Shown here: positions 42,977-52,175 of the stretch, in pieces
How the letters are laid out: the number at the start of each line of letters is the position of its first letter
Numbering within the stretch: position 1 is the first letter of the stretch
NCBI RefSeq assembly: GCF_000143985.1
Contig: NC_014364.1
Span: forward strand, 2,418,001-2,482,000
Length of the DNA stretch: 64,000 nt
Direction: 5' to 3'
From: Sediminispirochaeta smaragdinae DSM 11293
GTDB taxonomy: Bacteria > Spirochaetota > Spirochaetia > DSM-16054 > Sediminispirochaetaceae
Program-made: the position numbers and the translations under genes
Notes under the pieces: generated by a model
The model's database searches: none
What the model saw: the letters and a program-made list of their open reading frames with translations, nothing else
What the model was told of the DNA's origin: nothing

Positions 42977-44230
42977 ATGGAGAACCAGAAACGTCGAGTC
43001 GTCGTAACCGGTATGGGGGCGATTACTCCGCTCGGCAATGATGTCGAGTCTACTTGGCAGGCCTTGAAAACGGGGAAAAGCGGTATTGTAAGAAATGATC
43101 GCTTTGACATTTCCGAATTCCCCTCGAAGATTGCAGGGCTTGTAAGAGATTTTGAGCCAAACAACTATATGGAAAAAAAGGATGCACGGAAGATGGCCCT
43201 GTTTACACAGTACGGTGTAGCCGCAGCCAGACAGGCAATGGACCAGGCAGGTTTCACCAGCGGAAATTTCGACCCCGACCGTGCATCGGTGTTCCTGGGA
43301 AATGGCATTGGAGGCTTCGAAATCATCGAAAGCTCCTATCGGATCCTTTTTTCCAAGGGACCAAGCAGAGTCCCTCCCCTAACGATCCCCAAATTGATCA
43401 GCAACGAAGGACCGGCTAATGTCGCCATGGTTTTGGGGCTCAAAGGCCCCTGCCAAACCATTACCACCGCTTGTGCCAGCGGAAGCGACGCCATAGGTGC
43501 GGCTGTAGCGTCCATCCGCAGCGGAAGAAGCGATATTGCAGTCACGGGAGGAACTGAAGGATGTATCACCGAACTCGGTATTGCCGGCTTTTGCATACTC
43601 CAGACCCTCTCTACGAAATACAACGATGATCCGACAAGGGCCAGCCGTCCTTTTGACAAGAATCGAGACGGTTTTGTCATAGCCGAAGGTGCCGGTGTTT
43701 TAGTGCTTGAAGAACTCGAACACGCCAAGGCGCGGGGTGCAAAAATTCTTGCCGAGTTAGCCGGTTATGGCGCAAGCTGTGATGCCTATCATCTAACCTC
43801 TCCCGAGCCCGAGGGAGAAGGAGCGGCAAAAGCCATGAGGCTTGCCATGGAAGACGGAAATCTTCGACCAGAAGATATTGATTACGTGAATGCCCACGGT
43901 ACCAGCACGCCGACAAACGACCCAATTGAAACCAGGGCCATCAAAAAGGCTTTGGGAGAAAGGGCTCGCGACATACCGGTAACAAGCACAAAATCGATGA
44001 CCGGGCACCTCGTCGGTGCAGCCGGTGGCCTTGAAACCATTATATCCGTTCTTACCATTCGAGACGGCTTCGTTCCCGGTACCATCAACCTTGAGGAGGC
44101 GGACCCGGAATGCGATCTCAACTATCTTCCCGGTAAAGGGAAAGAGATGAAAGTGAGGGCAACCCTTTCCAATAGTCTCGGTTTCGGCGGTCACAATGCG
44201 GTAGTAGCTGTTAAGGAGTGGAAAGAATGA
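42977..44230 (+). CDS. fabF: 3-oxoacyl-ACP synthase II
   Basis: 417-aa elongating condensing enzyme KAS II. The active-site Cys is in TTACASGSDAIGAAV; the two His are in VNAHGTSTPTND and KSMTGHLVGAAGGLE. The N-terminus RRVVVTGMGAITPLGNDV is typical of FabF. It starts 22 nt after fabG, where many bacteria have acpP; none is present here. The stop overlaps the fabZ start as ATGA. Confidence 0.95.
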   Translation: MENQKRRVVVTGMGAITPLGNDVESTWQALKTGKSGIVRNDRFDISEFPSKIAGLVRDFEPNNYMEKKDARKMALFTQYGVAAARQAMDQAGFTSGNFDPDRASVFLGNGIGGFEIIESSYRILFSKGPSRVPPLTIPKLISNEGPANVAMVLGLKGPCQTITTACASGSDAIGAAVASIRSGRSDIAVTGGTEGCITELGIAGFCILQTLSTKYNDDPTRASRPFDKNRDGFVIAEGAGVLVLEELEHAKARGAKILAELAGYGASCDAYHLTSPEPEGEGAAKAMRLAMEDGNLRPEDIDYVNAHGTSTPTNDPIETRAIKKALGERARDIPVTSTKSMTGHLVGAAGGLETIISVLTIRDGFVPGTINLEEADPECDLNYLPGKGKEMKVRATLSNSLGFGGHNAVVAVKEWKE

Positions 44231-44688
44231 ACCCAAGCTTTGAACCAATGGCGGCTCCGGTCGATCTGGAGGGGGTAAAAACCCTCCTTCCCCATCGTGA
44301 TCCCTTTCTTTTTGTAGATAGCCTCCTCGCCTTTAATGAGGAGACAATCGTCGGAGAAAAACTTTTTGGTGACGATGAATTCTTTTTTCGCGGTCACTTT
44401 CCCACCTACCCTGTTGTACCTGGGGTCTTACTCGTAGAGTCGATGGCCCAGTGCGGAGGTGCCGGTGTGGCCGCCGCAGGTTTTATTCGTAATGCCATCT
44501 TCCTCCTTGCCGGCGTGGAAAAGGCAAAATTTCGGCGACAGGTGGTACCAGGGGACAAGGTCCGTTTCGAGATTGAAAACAAGCGGATCAGTAAGCTGAT
44601 GATTCGCCAGAAGGGCAAGGCCCTGGTCGGCAACGAGGTTGCTGCGGAAGCAGAGTGGTTCTGTATCATGAAGAATGAAGGAGAATAG
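44227..44688 (+). CDS. fabZ: 3-hydroxyacyl-ACP dehydratase
   Basis: 153-aa hot-dog fold dehydratase. LLPHRDPFLFVD, GHFPTYPVVPGVLLVESMAQ (catalytic His in GHFP and Glu in VESMAQ), and the end region around RRQVVPGDKVRFEIENKRI are typical. ATG 44227 overlaps the fabF stop, with AAGGAG 8 nt upstream. FabZ is the usual type; no FabA-like unsaturation signature was recognised. Confidence 0.94.
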   Translation: MNPSFEPMAAPVDLEGVKTLLPHRDPFLFVDSLLAFNEETIVGEKLFGDDEFFFRGHFPTYPVVPGVLLVESMAQCGGAGVAAAGFIRNAIFLLAGVEKAKFRRQVVPGDKVRFEIENKRISKLMIRQKGKALVGNEVAAEAEWFCIMKNEGE

Positions 44689-44691
44689 ACA

Positions 44692-45876
44692 ATGGAACCT
44701 AAAATCAGAGGAGCAATCTGCATGAATGCACACCCCAAGGGGTGTGCAGAGGAAACCCGTAGGCAGATACGCTGGACACAAGACTATTTTTCGCATCACA
44801 AGGCATCAAAGAAACTGGAAAGGGTCCTTGTCATCGGAGCATCAACGGGATACGGGCTTGCCAGCAGAATAGCCGCAGCCTTCGGCTACGGTGCCGCAAC
44901 CATCGGTGTTTCGTTTGAAAAAGAACCAAGCGAAAAGCGGCCCGCTACTCCTGGCTGGTATAATACCAGGACCTTTGACGAAGAAGCGAAAAAGGCGGGA
45001 ATCCCGGCCCTAAGCTTCAACGGCGACGCCTTCTCGAACGAAATGCGGGCCAAGGTCGGGGATGCCCTCAAAAGCCTGGGCGGCCCTGCCGACCTTGTTA
45101 TCTACAGCCTTGCCTCGGGAGTCAGAACCGATCCTGCCGACGGAACCCTCTATCGATCGGCTCTTAAACCCCTCGGAGAGGTGTACAAAGCCAAATCGGT
45201 CGATTTCATCAACGGTCGCCTCGGCGAAGTGGAAATCGCCCCGGCGACAGAAGAAGAGAGACGGGCCACGGTCAAGGTTATGGGCGGGGAAGACTGGCGT
45301 CTATGGATCGATTATCTTGGGGCACAGGGGCTTTTGGCCCCCGATGTAAAAACCGTAGCCTACTCATATATCGGTCCCGAGGTAACCCATGCAGTCTATC
45401 GTGAAGGGACCATCGGATCGGCAAAAAAGGATTTGGAAGAAACCGCAAAAGGGCTCAACAAGGAGCTTTCCGCATCAGGCGGAGGGGCCTATGTGTCGGT
45501 TAATAAGGCAGTGGTGACACGTGCAAGTGCCGTCATTCCCGTGGTATCCCTCTATATCAGCCTTCTCTTTAAGGTAATGAAGCAGAAGGGAGTACATGAA
45601 GGTTGCATCGAACAGATGGTCAGACTTTTTTCCCAGCGTCTTTATGGCAGCAACGAGGCAATGCCTGTCGATACAGAAGGTCGCATTCGAATCGACGACT
45701 GGGAGATGCGGGAGGATATCCAGAAAGAGGTCTCTTCCCTTTGGGAAAAGGTCGATGACGAAAATATTGATGAGCTGGCCGATCTTGCAGGCTATCGTGA
45801 GGATTTTCTGAAGATACACGGATTCTCAGTACCCGGCGTCGATTACGATGCCGAAGTAGATTTTCTGAATATATAA
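44692..45876 (+). CDS. fabV: Enoyl-ACP/trans-2-enoyl-CoA reductase, FabV/TER type
   Basis: 394-aa NADH-dependent enoyl reductase of the FabV/TER family, which completes each elongation cycle. It has the Rossmann loop VIGASTGYGLASRI, DLVIYSLASGVRTDP and the active-site Tyr-x8-Lys region within YSYIGPEVTHAVYREGTIGSAKK. The start MEPKIRGAICMNAHPKGC is typical. FabV replaces FabI here, and its cluster position favours a fatty-acid role over the butyrate-forming TER role known from a Treponema homologue. It starts 3 nt after fabZ and ends the fab operon. Confidence 0.95.
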   Translation: MEPKIRGAICMNAHPKGCAEETRRQIRWTQDYFSHHKASKKLERVLVIGASTGYGLASRIAAAFGYGAATIGVSFEKEPSEKRPATPGWYNTRTFDEEAKKAGIPALSFNGDAFSNEMRAKVGDALKSLGGPADLVIYSLASGVRTDPADGTLYRSALKPLGEVYKAKSVDFINGRLGEVEIAPATEEERRATVKVMGGEDWRLWIDYLGAQGLLAPDVKTVAYSYIGPEVTHAVYREGTIGSAKKDLEETAKGLNKELSASGGGAYVSVNKAVVTRASAVIPVVSLYISLLFKVMKQKGVHEGCIEQMVRLFSQRLYGSNEAMPVDTEGRIRIDDWEMREDIQKEVSSLWEKVDDENIDELADLAGYREDFLKIHGFSVPGVDYDAEVDFLNI

Positions 45877-45899
45877 GGGAAATTCTTTCTTAAACAGGT

Positions 45900-46475
45900 T
45901 CAGCGTGGGTGGTGGAAGCGCACCACCATATGCACTACCGCCTCACCTGAACCGATATTCTCTATACTATGCTTCACATCACTATGATAACTGACAAAGT
46001 CCCCCTTATGGAGTTCTCCCATATTTGTTCCAGCGTTTACCCGTACCGATCCCGAAATAACTGTTACGAACTCTTCGGTCTTCGGAATATGGGCTTGTGA
46101 ATGCAAGACTCCCCCTGCAGCAAGGCTCACCAGATAGATCTCAAGATCCTCAACCATGGAAAAAGGAGAAAGGACCTTAATATGGACCCCTTCTTCTTCG
46201 GCATCCAATGAGGTGATGTGTTCACTCCGGGATACATGGAAACGTCGTCCCTCATCGTTGTTGCTTTTTAGCAACGTGTTTAGTGATATCTGCAAGCCCT
46301 GCGCTATCTTCCATATCGTAGCGATGGTAGGGTTTACCTTTTCCGTTTCGATCTGACTCAACATTGCCTTCGACACTCCGCTGACCTGCGAAAGGTGCCC
46401 TAAGGTTAATCGTTTTTCTTTTCTAACCTTTTGTATATTTTTCCCTACCTGAGGAGGTTGTTGTTCAGGATCCAT
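45900..46475 (-). CDS. XRE family regulator with cupin domain
   Basis: 191-aa transcription factor: HTH_XRE near residues 11-66 (GKNIQKVRKEKRLTLGHLSQVSGVSKAMLSQIETEK) and a C-terminal cupin (about residues 110-185) with HSQAHIPKTEEFVTVISGSVRVN and GDFVSYHSDVKHSIENIG. ATG 46475 has GAGG about 10 nt upstream; TTG 46511 is a poorer start. It converges on fabV and diverges from the TrmJ-like gene across about 200 bp of AT-rich DNA. Such regulators often sense small metabolites. A link to the fab operon is only positional. Confidence 0.9.
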   Translation of the reverse strand: MDPEQQPPQVGKNIQKVRKEKRLTLGHLSQVSGVSKAMLSQIETEKVNPTIATIWKIAQGLQISLNTLLKSNNDEGRRFHVSRSEHITSLDAEEEGVHIKVLSPFSMVEDLEIYLVSLAAGGVLHSQAHIPKTEEFVTVISGSVRVNAGTNMGELHKGDFVSYHSDVKHSIENIGSGEAVVHMVVRFHHPR

Positions 46476-46675
46476 GTTCTGTGTCCTCTTATCGCAAGAC
46501 AAATAGTTCAATATAGCAAATTTCTAATTGATATATTGATCTTTTTTCGTTATAATGAATTATATTTAATATAACTTACTCTTAAAGCACATACTTGTCA
46601 ATTAAATAACGCTTTACCAAGCCATGTAAAGTGCTTACAGTATAACCTCTACATCATGCTCGGACGGAGGAAGCA
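46476..46675. promoter_or_regulatory. AT-rich divergent region between XRE-cupin and TrmJ-like genes
   Basis: About 200 bp, strongly AT-rich at 46501-46600, without a gene. It contains a tandem ATTGAT motif near 46527-46541 and an inverted CTTTAC (46612-46617) / GTAAAG (46626-46631) about 45 nt before the TrmJ-like start. Either could be an operator for the cupin regulator; this is inference. Confidence 0.3.
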
Positions 46676-47383
46676 GTGGGAAATCTGCGAATCGTATTGG
46701 TCGAACCCCAGACCGCGGGAAATATCGGTTCGGTATGTCGTGCAATGAAAAACATGGGAATTCATGATTTGGCGATTGTCGGAGCCCGGGATTACGATGA
46801 AAATAGGGTTCTGACACTTGCGCTTCATGCCAGGGATATATGGCACAATGCCTTACGATTTCCGGATATCGACGCCGCCCTCGAGGATTGCGTTTTTTCT
46901 GCAGGAATAACAAGACGAAGAGGAAAATTTCGTAAATACTTTTCTTTGCTCCCCGAAGAGTTCGCGAAACGGATTTCCGCGATAGAAAGCGGAACGGTGG
47001 CTGCTGTTTTCGGAAGAGAAGCAGATGGGCTTAGGGACGATGAACTTGCACGCTGTTCCGTGGCGGTTCACATTCCCTCAAGTCCTGACTTTCCGAGTCT
47101 GAATCTTTCCCATGCCGTGCAAATTATCTGCTACGAGCTCTTTCGCTGCAGGACCCCATCATCGGTTACCTTTCAGCCAATCAAGCGAAGGGATGTTGAT
47201 AAGGTTGCAGCCACAATCGTTGACAATTTCGACGCCATCGGCTTTTTTAAGCAGGACGAAAAAGACGAGGTCCGTATCTTCTTTCATGATATTCTTACAC
47301 GGGCAGCACTAAGCGCAAAGGAAGCGAAGCGAATCGAGAAAATGTTTCGAAAAATGGCGGGAATCAAACTTCACAAAGAGTAA
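46676..47383 (+). CDS. tRNA/rRNA methyltransferase, TrmJ-type SPOUT
   Basis: 235-aa SPOUT methyltransferase similar to TrmJ, which 2'-O-methylates position 32 of tRNA. Motif 1 is IVLVEPQTAGNIGSVCRAMKNMG, motif 2 AAVFGREADGLRDDELARC, and motif 3 IPSSPDFPSLNLSHAVQIICYELFR. The start is GTG 46676 with GGAGG 5 nt upstream. It has an extra C-terminal helical part like TrmJ. It is a separate unit, converging on the cyclase gene. Confidence 0.9.
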   Translation: MGNLRIVLVEPQTAGNIGSVCRAMKNMGIHDLAIVGARDYDENRVLTLALHARDIWHNALRFPDIDAALEDCVFSAGITRRRGKFRKYFSLLPEEFAKRISAIESGTVAAVFGREADGLRDDELARCSVAVHIPSSPDFPSLNLSHAVQIICYELFRCRTPSSVTFQPIKRRDVDKVAATIVDNFDAIGFFKQDEKDEVRIFFHDILTRAALSAKEAKRIEKMFRKMAGIKLHKE

Positions 47384-47400
47384 AAAGAGGGAGCGAGGCA

Positions 47401-49128
47401 TCAAACCTCTTCTAACTCTTCAAGGTTTTCCGTCATCTCATCTTCTATACGAGCTCTATGCTGGTATTCAAGAATACTTGTCCGGAAGCTGATAAAGACC
47501 ATGGGATAAATGTAATTGAAAAAGTGGCTTCGTTGATACGTCCTCTTTTCTCGATATGAGTTCTCCATCGTCATCCACTCCTGCATTTTTCTCATGTAGG
47601 AATCATAGTTTTCAAAATCGATTTTCGGCTTGGTAGGCAAATCATCTTCTTTGATAAGATCCTGAAGCGTTCCGAAAAGCTCGAACATGGAAAAAAGCGA
47701 ATAACCGTCTCCCATGGCCCGTTCTGCAGCCTTTTTGTCTCCGTCGAACTTGCCCAGAAGGGCTTCCCAACGCCGAGGCAGCATATAGCTCACCATCTCA
47801 CCAATTCTCAGATTGATTCCCTTATCTTTAAAGAGGAGACCGAGGCCGTTGATAACGAAACGATTGCCACGATAGTACTGGAGCATCGACACGATACGAT
47901 CGGCTCCCTCCTCACCCTTCTCCAAAAGCAGATTTGCCTGGTTTTTCAGAGCCTCGGGAAGCCCGGGGTTTACCTGGACGCTGTAGGTCTTAAATTCGGC
48001 ATTTCGTTTATCCTTGAGTCGAACCAGACTTTTTTGGAACAGCTCCTCTTTGGTGATATCCCTGAAGGCACCAAAAAGAGCCTCGGCCTCCCGCTTGAAT
48101 CGTCGGTAATATTCATCGGCGGTACCCGTCTTTTCCAGAATAGAAAAGAGGTCGTCACTGATTCGAAATCCGCCGATCGGGGCCGTAGATTCCATCCGTT
48201 TTGCCTTGATTACCGGCTCACCGATGACATCCCATTGTCTCGCCCCATCCGGTCCGAAGTTGCCGATGGTAACCTCTCCTATATTGGCCCCGATACGAAT
48301 TCGAATCTGGAAGAAAGCATTGATGGCCTGCCCCAAATCATGGCTTGTCCTCAAGGCACCGATAATATCAAAAGCCCGTTTGACAGACTCTCTTGTTTCG
48401 TCGTCGGCATCGAAAAGAAAGCGATCGTTTGCCTGGTTGAAGAGAAAGGCCACCCGCTGCATCTCCACACAGGTGTAAAACAGTTCCTTTGCAATGTAAC
48501 GTTCCGTCTGCTCATGATCCAGATCCCGCACCGAAGGGTCGATCAAGCCGCCGAAATGGAACATGATCGAATCTCCTTCGATCTTATTGAGAAAGCCTCC
48601 GTGACGTTTCAAGACGGAGTTGAAAGCCGCATAAAGGCCGTTAAGAACAATTTGATTTTCCTTCGGACTCAAGAATTTGCTAAGATAGGTGTAGTCGGCA
48701 ATATCAATAAAACCGATACCGATCACCTGTTCCTGACTTGAGCTGGGAATTTCTCCATTTTCGATTATTGCAGAGATCAACTGTTTTGGGAGATAAAACT
48801 CTTCAATCTCCTTTCGGAAACTGATTTCCCGACTTGCTTTTTCCAGAGCAAAAGCGGAATCTCTTGCAACGACCAGATTGTTAATGGCCTCAAGCTGCCG
48901 ATCCAGGGGCGGTTCACTCTTCTCGAGTTCGGCAATAATCAGTCGTATCTCTTCCACCCGATGGTCGTCGGCATCCGCAAGCCCGTTGTTCTTCAACAGT
49001 TCACGAAGATAGAAGATCGCATAGGAAGGGGCCGCTTGGTGTCTGCCTGCAACATCCTTGGCATGGGCAAGCAAATCGTCAAGATCGAAAAAGGTGGTAC
49101 CGCTCTGTTCGATTACATTCCCTTCCAT
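47401..49128 (-). CDS. Class III adenylate cyclase domain protein
   Basis: 575-aa protein with a class III nucleotidyl cyclase domain at about residues 130-300. Metal-binding aspartates lie in GFIDIADYTYLSKF and in KIEGDSIMFHFGG; the latter also supplies the purine-site Lys. The QWDVIGEPVIKAKRMES segment has the Asp and Arg typical of ATP-using cyclases. The N-terminal 120 residues are helical, and the last 250 residues match no domain I know. The ATG at 49128 is chosen because the frame upstream has no coding character; no good ribosome site is seen. cAMP synthesis is likely but unproven. Confidence 0.82.
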   Translation of the reverse strand: MEGNVIEQSGTTFFDLDDLLAHAKDVAGRHQAAPSYAIFYLRELLKNNGLADADDHRVEEIRLIIAELEKSEPPLDRQLEAINNLVVARDSAFALEKASREISFRKEIEEFYLPKQLISAIIENGEIPSSSQEQVIGIGFIDIADYTYLSKFLSPKENQIVLNGLYAAFNSVLKRHGGFLNKIEGDSIMFHFGGLIDPSVRDLDHEQTERYIAKELFYTCVEMQRVAFLFNQANDRFLFDADDETRESVKRAFDIIGALRTSHDLGQAINAFFQIRIRIGANIGEVTIGNFGPDGARQWDVIGEPVIKAKRMESTAPIGGFRISDDLFSILEKTGTADEYYRRFKREAEALFGAFRDITKEELFQKSLVRLKDKRNAEFKTYSVQVNPGLPEALKNQANLLLEKGEEGADRIVSMLQYYRGNRFVINGLGLLFKDKGINLRIGEMVSYMLPRRWEALLGKFDGDKKAAERAMGDGYSLFSMFELFGTLQDLIKEDDLPTKPKIDFENYDSYMRKMQEWMTMENSYREKRTYQRSHFFNYIYPMVFISFRTSILEYQHRARIEDEMTENLEELEEV

Positions 49129-49224
49129 ACGTTTAATAGTAACACAAGCCTCCTCTATTGGAAAGCATCTGATCTTCCTGTTCCCCTCTTGCCGAAAAAA
49201 GATTCTTACTGGTACATTCTTTCT

Positions 49225-49758
49225 ATGGATAAACAAGAAAATCAAACTGAATTTTACTCCCCTTTTGCCCATATTCCGGGGAAATATGAATGGTGCAGAA
49301 TACACAGCCACAGCCATGGAAGTCTTGACACCTTTATCGTGATTCAAAGTAGTACGGACCAGCCCGTTACCGTGTATGTAAACAGTGCAAATGGAGAAGC
49401 CTTCATGGCCGATCGCTATCCCGAAAGCTGCTGCATTCGAGTTTCCAAAGAGGATCTTCAAATTCACAGCTCGAACGGGGGCAGGGTAATAAGCGGCTTG
49501 CTCAACTCCGATCGGGGCGATATACGCGAAGCCTTTATGCTTTTTCATACCAAGCAGCACGTGCTTCCTGTAGAATCCGTTTACGGAGGGCAGAATTTCA
49601 GGGTATGGGGCAGTAGATGGACTTGCAGCGGAATCGATCTGGAATTAGAGGCCTGGGCAGAAGGGCGCATACGTTCAAAGAACGGAACAGTGGTTCTTGA
49701 AGGCGAAAAGGCGGTCATAACATGCGGAAGTTACGGGATTATCAACAAGCTCGCTTGA
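49225..49758 (+). CDS. Hypothetical beta-rich protein, start uncertain
   Basis: 177-aa protein from ATG 49225, divergent from the cyclase. It is rich in beta-strand-like segments (FIVIQSSTDQPVTVYVNSANG, GTVVLEGEKAVITCG) and has histidines in RIHSHSHGS. No signal peptide or known domain is seen. The open frame continues upstream with protein-like sequence (DSYWYILS), so translation might begin earlier, e.g. at TTG 49189. No ribosome site supports either. It ends 19 nt before the DUF445 gene on the opposite strand. Confidence 0.6.
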   Translation: MDKQENQTEFYSPFAHIPGKYEWCRIHSHSHGSLDTFIVIQSSTDQPVTVYVNSANGEAFMADRYPESCCIRVSKEDLQIHSSNGGRVISGLLNSDRGDIREAFMLFHTKQHVLPVESVYGGQNFRVWGSRWTCSGIDLELEAWAEGRIRSKNGTVVLEGEKAVITCGSYGIINKLA

Positions 49759-49777
49759 TCACCCTTTGCAGTGTGCA

Positions 49778-51124
49778 CTACATCAACAGCTGCAGTGCAC
49801 CGATTATTCCGCCCAAAAGTGCCCCGAATAGATTGATATATTTCAGGTGAGTTGCTATCACCACAAGCAGCAGGTTTTCCACCTGTTCTACCTCAAGTTC
49901 GTCGATACGCTGCACAACCAGTGCATTGACATCTATATGCTCAAGCAACACGGCAGCATGCTTTTGGAGAAACGAAATAATCTCACCGGTAATGAGCCGT
50001 GCAAGGTTATCCCGCCCGCTACTTTCGAGGGAGATAAAACGGGCCGGGGGATTCTCGGAAAGAAGGCGGGAGAGGATTCCCCTTTCATCACTATCATTAG
50101 CCCGACTAAAAAACTCCACCACGGCTTTGGGAGAGTCAAGGCCAATCCATGTTGCAAGTGCCGCAAGGGGTTGGTTTCTCAGCGAGGAAAAAAGCTCGTT
50201 CAAGACAAGAACGAGCGAGCCGTCCGATGAGGCATCTGCGCCATGTAGCGAAGTATAGAGCCGGAATACCGGAATTTGCCTAGCCCGCAGAAGCGATACC
50301 CTAAGCCATTGGACGATTTTCTTTTTGACATCGGAACTCTCAAGTCCCTGGTGCAACTGTTTCAGTCCGTCCTGAATAATTTCCGGCATACGCTCATGGA
50401 GCGTCCGGTCGTACTGTCCGGCCATCAACATCAGACGTTGAACACTGCTTAACCGGCCGATGACATCGGCAAGAAAAGAACGGCCATGCTGTTCCAATTG
50501 CCGTCGGATCGTTGGGCGATGGAGAAACATATCCAAAGCTCCGACCAAATCATCGTAGCGTGAATCAAAAAGCTCGCTTATAAGGATTACCGATCGGTAG
50601 GAAAGAAAGCTTCCAAGCGTTCGTCTTTCCGAGGAGAGGCTTTGGTCAGCCTTTTCTGCGAGAGAGGAAAGGAAATCACTTTTGCCGAAATCAAACGGCA
50701 AAAGCTCATCCAGGGGCTTGGCCCAGCACAACTCAAGTACGGCCTCGCCCACTCCTTTTCCCAAAAGAGGGGAAACCGCAGCCCACATTGCAGAATCATG
50801 AAGCGAAGGCGCAAATGGATGATCGAGAAAACGATCGATTCCCTCTCTCACGCTTTTCTCAAACCGATCTCCAAAATCGGGAGAGGAAAGCTGTTTGCGA
50901 ACCGCCTCCTCAGTAAAAAGGTGGGTACTTACCATTCTCCCGATGCTTCCGGAAAGTTTATAACGCTGCCTTGGAATGATCCCCGGTGTAAAAGGGATAC
51001 GCAAGCCAAAAAGCCGCTTTTCACGATAGGGGCGAAAAAGCATGCCAATGGCAATGCGATTAGTAATATATCCAATAAGAGCACCGATCAGGGGAGGCAG
51101 TACCAAGGGGATGAATCGTTCCAT
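49778..51124 (-). CDS. DUF445 family membrane protein
   Basis: 448-aa DUF445 (YheB/YjiN-like) protein. The N-terminal helix and LIGYITNRIAIGMLFRP, then the loop with PFTPGIIPRQRYKLSGSIGRMV, are the family hallmark, and a second hydrophobic helix closes the C-terminus (YINLFGALLGGIIGALQLLM). The middle is a long helical domain, probably cytoplasmic or peripheral. Its ATG follows the SH3 lipoprotein stop with no gap. Function unknown. Confidence 0.9.
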   Translation of the reverse strand: MERFIPLVLPPLIGALIGYITNRIAIGMLFRPYREKRLFGLRIPFTPGIIPRQRYKLSGSIGRMVSTHLFTEEAVRKQLSSPDFGDRFEKSVREGIDRFLDHPFAPSLHDSAMWAAVSPLLGKGVGEAVLELCWAKPLDELLPFDFGKSDFLSSLAEKADQSLSSERRTLGSFLSYRSVILISELFDSRYDDLVGALDMFLHRPTIRRQLEQHGRSFLADVIGRLSSVQRLMLMAGQYDRTLHERMPEIIQDGLKQLHQGLESSDVKKKIVQWLRVSLLRARQIPVFRLYTSLHGADASSDGSLVLVLNELFSSLRNQPLAALATWIGLDSPKAVVEFFSRANDSDERGILSRLLSENPPARFISLESSGRDNLARLITGEIISFLQKHAAVLLEHIDVNALVVQRIDELEVEQVENLLLVVIATHLKYINLFGALLGGIIGALQLLM

Positions 51125-51520
51125 TTAAAACTCCGGACTTCTGACAGCTTCCTCGGCAGCTTCCTTGCTACTGAAAAAACGAAGGTAGCCACCAAAAACA
51201 TAGCCTTGGAGCCCGTCGTAGGCGACCTGGTACCAATACCCTTCCTGATTATCTACGACGACCCTGGAAGAGGCCTTTCCTACAACCTCCATCACAGAGC
51301 CCTTCCATAATGTCTCTTTTACCTTACTTTCGATGCTTGGTCCACTTCGGAGTCTAAGATGACTGGAGATGATTACCGCATAACGAGCCCGACTTTCCAG
51401 AATGGGAGTCGGCGGTAATTCCAGGTTCGGCATAGGCTCTTCACTGCGGCCGCAGGAACCAAGAAAAATTCCGAACACAAAAACAGGTATATATAAAAGC
51501 GTCAAAAAATCTCTACGCAT
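51125..51520 (-). CDS. SH3-domain lipoprotein
   Basis: 131-aa lipoprotein. A short basic MRRD start and a hydrophobic core lead to the lipobox FLGSC. Residues about 50-105 form a bacterial SH3 domain (SSHLRLRSGPSIESKVKETLWKGSVMEVVG, then GYWYQVAYDGLQGYVFGGYLRFF). Such domains usually bind peptidoglycan or a protein partner. It shares an operon with the following DUF445 gene. ATG 51520 is preferred over 51529 because it gives a standard signal sequence. Confidence 0.82.
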   Translation of the reverse strand: MRRDFLTLLYIPVFVFGIFLGSCGRSEEPMPNLELPPTPILESRARYAVIISSHLRLRSGPSIESKVKETLWKGSVMEVVGKASSRVVVDNQEGYWYQVAYDGLQGYVFGGYLRFFSSKEAAEEAVRSPEF

Positions 51521-51556
51521 ATTGATCATACTCTCAAATCATTGCACGATTGGGGA

Positions 51557-52126
51557 ATGAGATATAGAAGGACTATAGCATGTTTTTTCCTTTTTGTCAT
51601 AGTCGTTCCACTACCGGTTGAAGCCAGAGAAATCATCTTCTCCACAGCTGGGGAGGGCTCTGTCGCTTTCCTTGATACCGATAAATTCGGTTCGGCTTGT
51701 GCAGGTCGACTGGGAGGGGGTGTTGGATCATGTTACGGTTTCCGCGAAAAGAAAGAGGAATTTACTCTTTCCCCTACCGTTACCCTATCCTATTTTGGAT
51801 CAAGCCGTTCAAGCGTCACCGATAATATTGTTATCTACCGGGGCTTTCACACTTTGCGTCTTGCGTTGGGATTGGATTTTTCCATTCCCACCATCCCCAT
51901 TATGATGAACATCGCCGTCGGCACAAACATTGCAAAGTACACAGATACGGCAAATTATTTCTTTTTTCCTGATCTGCAGTGCATATTTTTTCGGGAAATC
52001 GACGCTCTTTCTCGGAAGAAAAGCACCTGGGATATTGGGCTTCCCGTTCGGCTCTCCCTACGCAACGATATGGATGTAGACCTCTCGGCCGGTATTGCTT
52101 TCCGGCTCAATCTCTTTCTGTTTTGA
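51557..52126 (+). CDS. Secreted beta-barrel-like hypothetical protein
   Basis: 189-aa exported protein with a signal peptide at about residues 1-23 (RYRRTIACFFLFVIVVPLPVEA). The mature part alternates hydrophobic strands (TLRLALGLDF, NIAVGTNIAKY, GLPVRLSLRNDMDVDLSAGIAFRLNLFLF) and ends in Phe, as outer-membrane beta-barrels do. I assign no family. The chosen ATG 51557 lacks a spaced Shine-Dalgarno; TTG 51542 is possible. Confidence 0.7.
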   Translation: MRYRRTIACFFLFVIVVPLPVEAREIIFSTAGEGSVAFLDTDKFGSACAGRLGGGVGSCYGFREKKEEFTLSPTVTLSYFGSSRSSVTDNIVIYRGFHTLRLALGLDFSIPTIPIMMNIAVGTNIAKYTDTANYFFFPDLQCIFFREIDALSRKKSTWDIGLPVRLSLRNDMDVDLSAGIAFRLNLFLF

Positions 52127-52175
52127 GCTTTTTCGGCTATTGTTAGGAAGATAAAAACAGATCTTCGGAGGAGCG

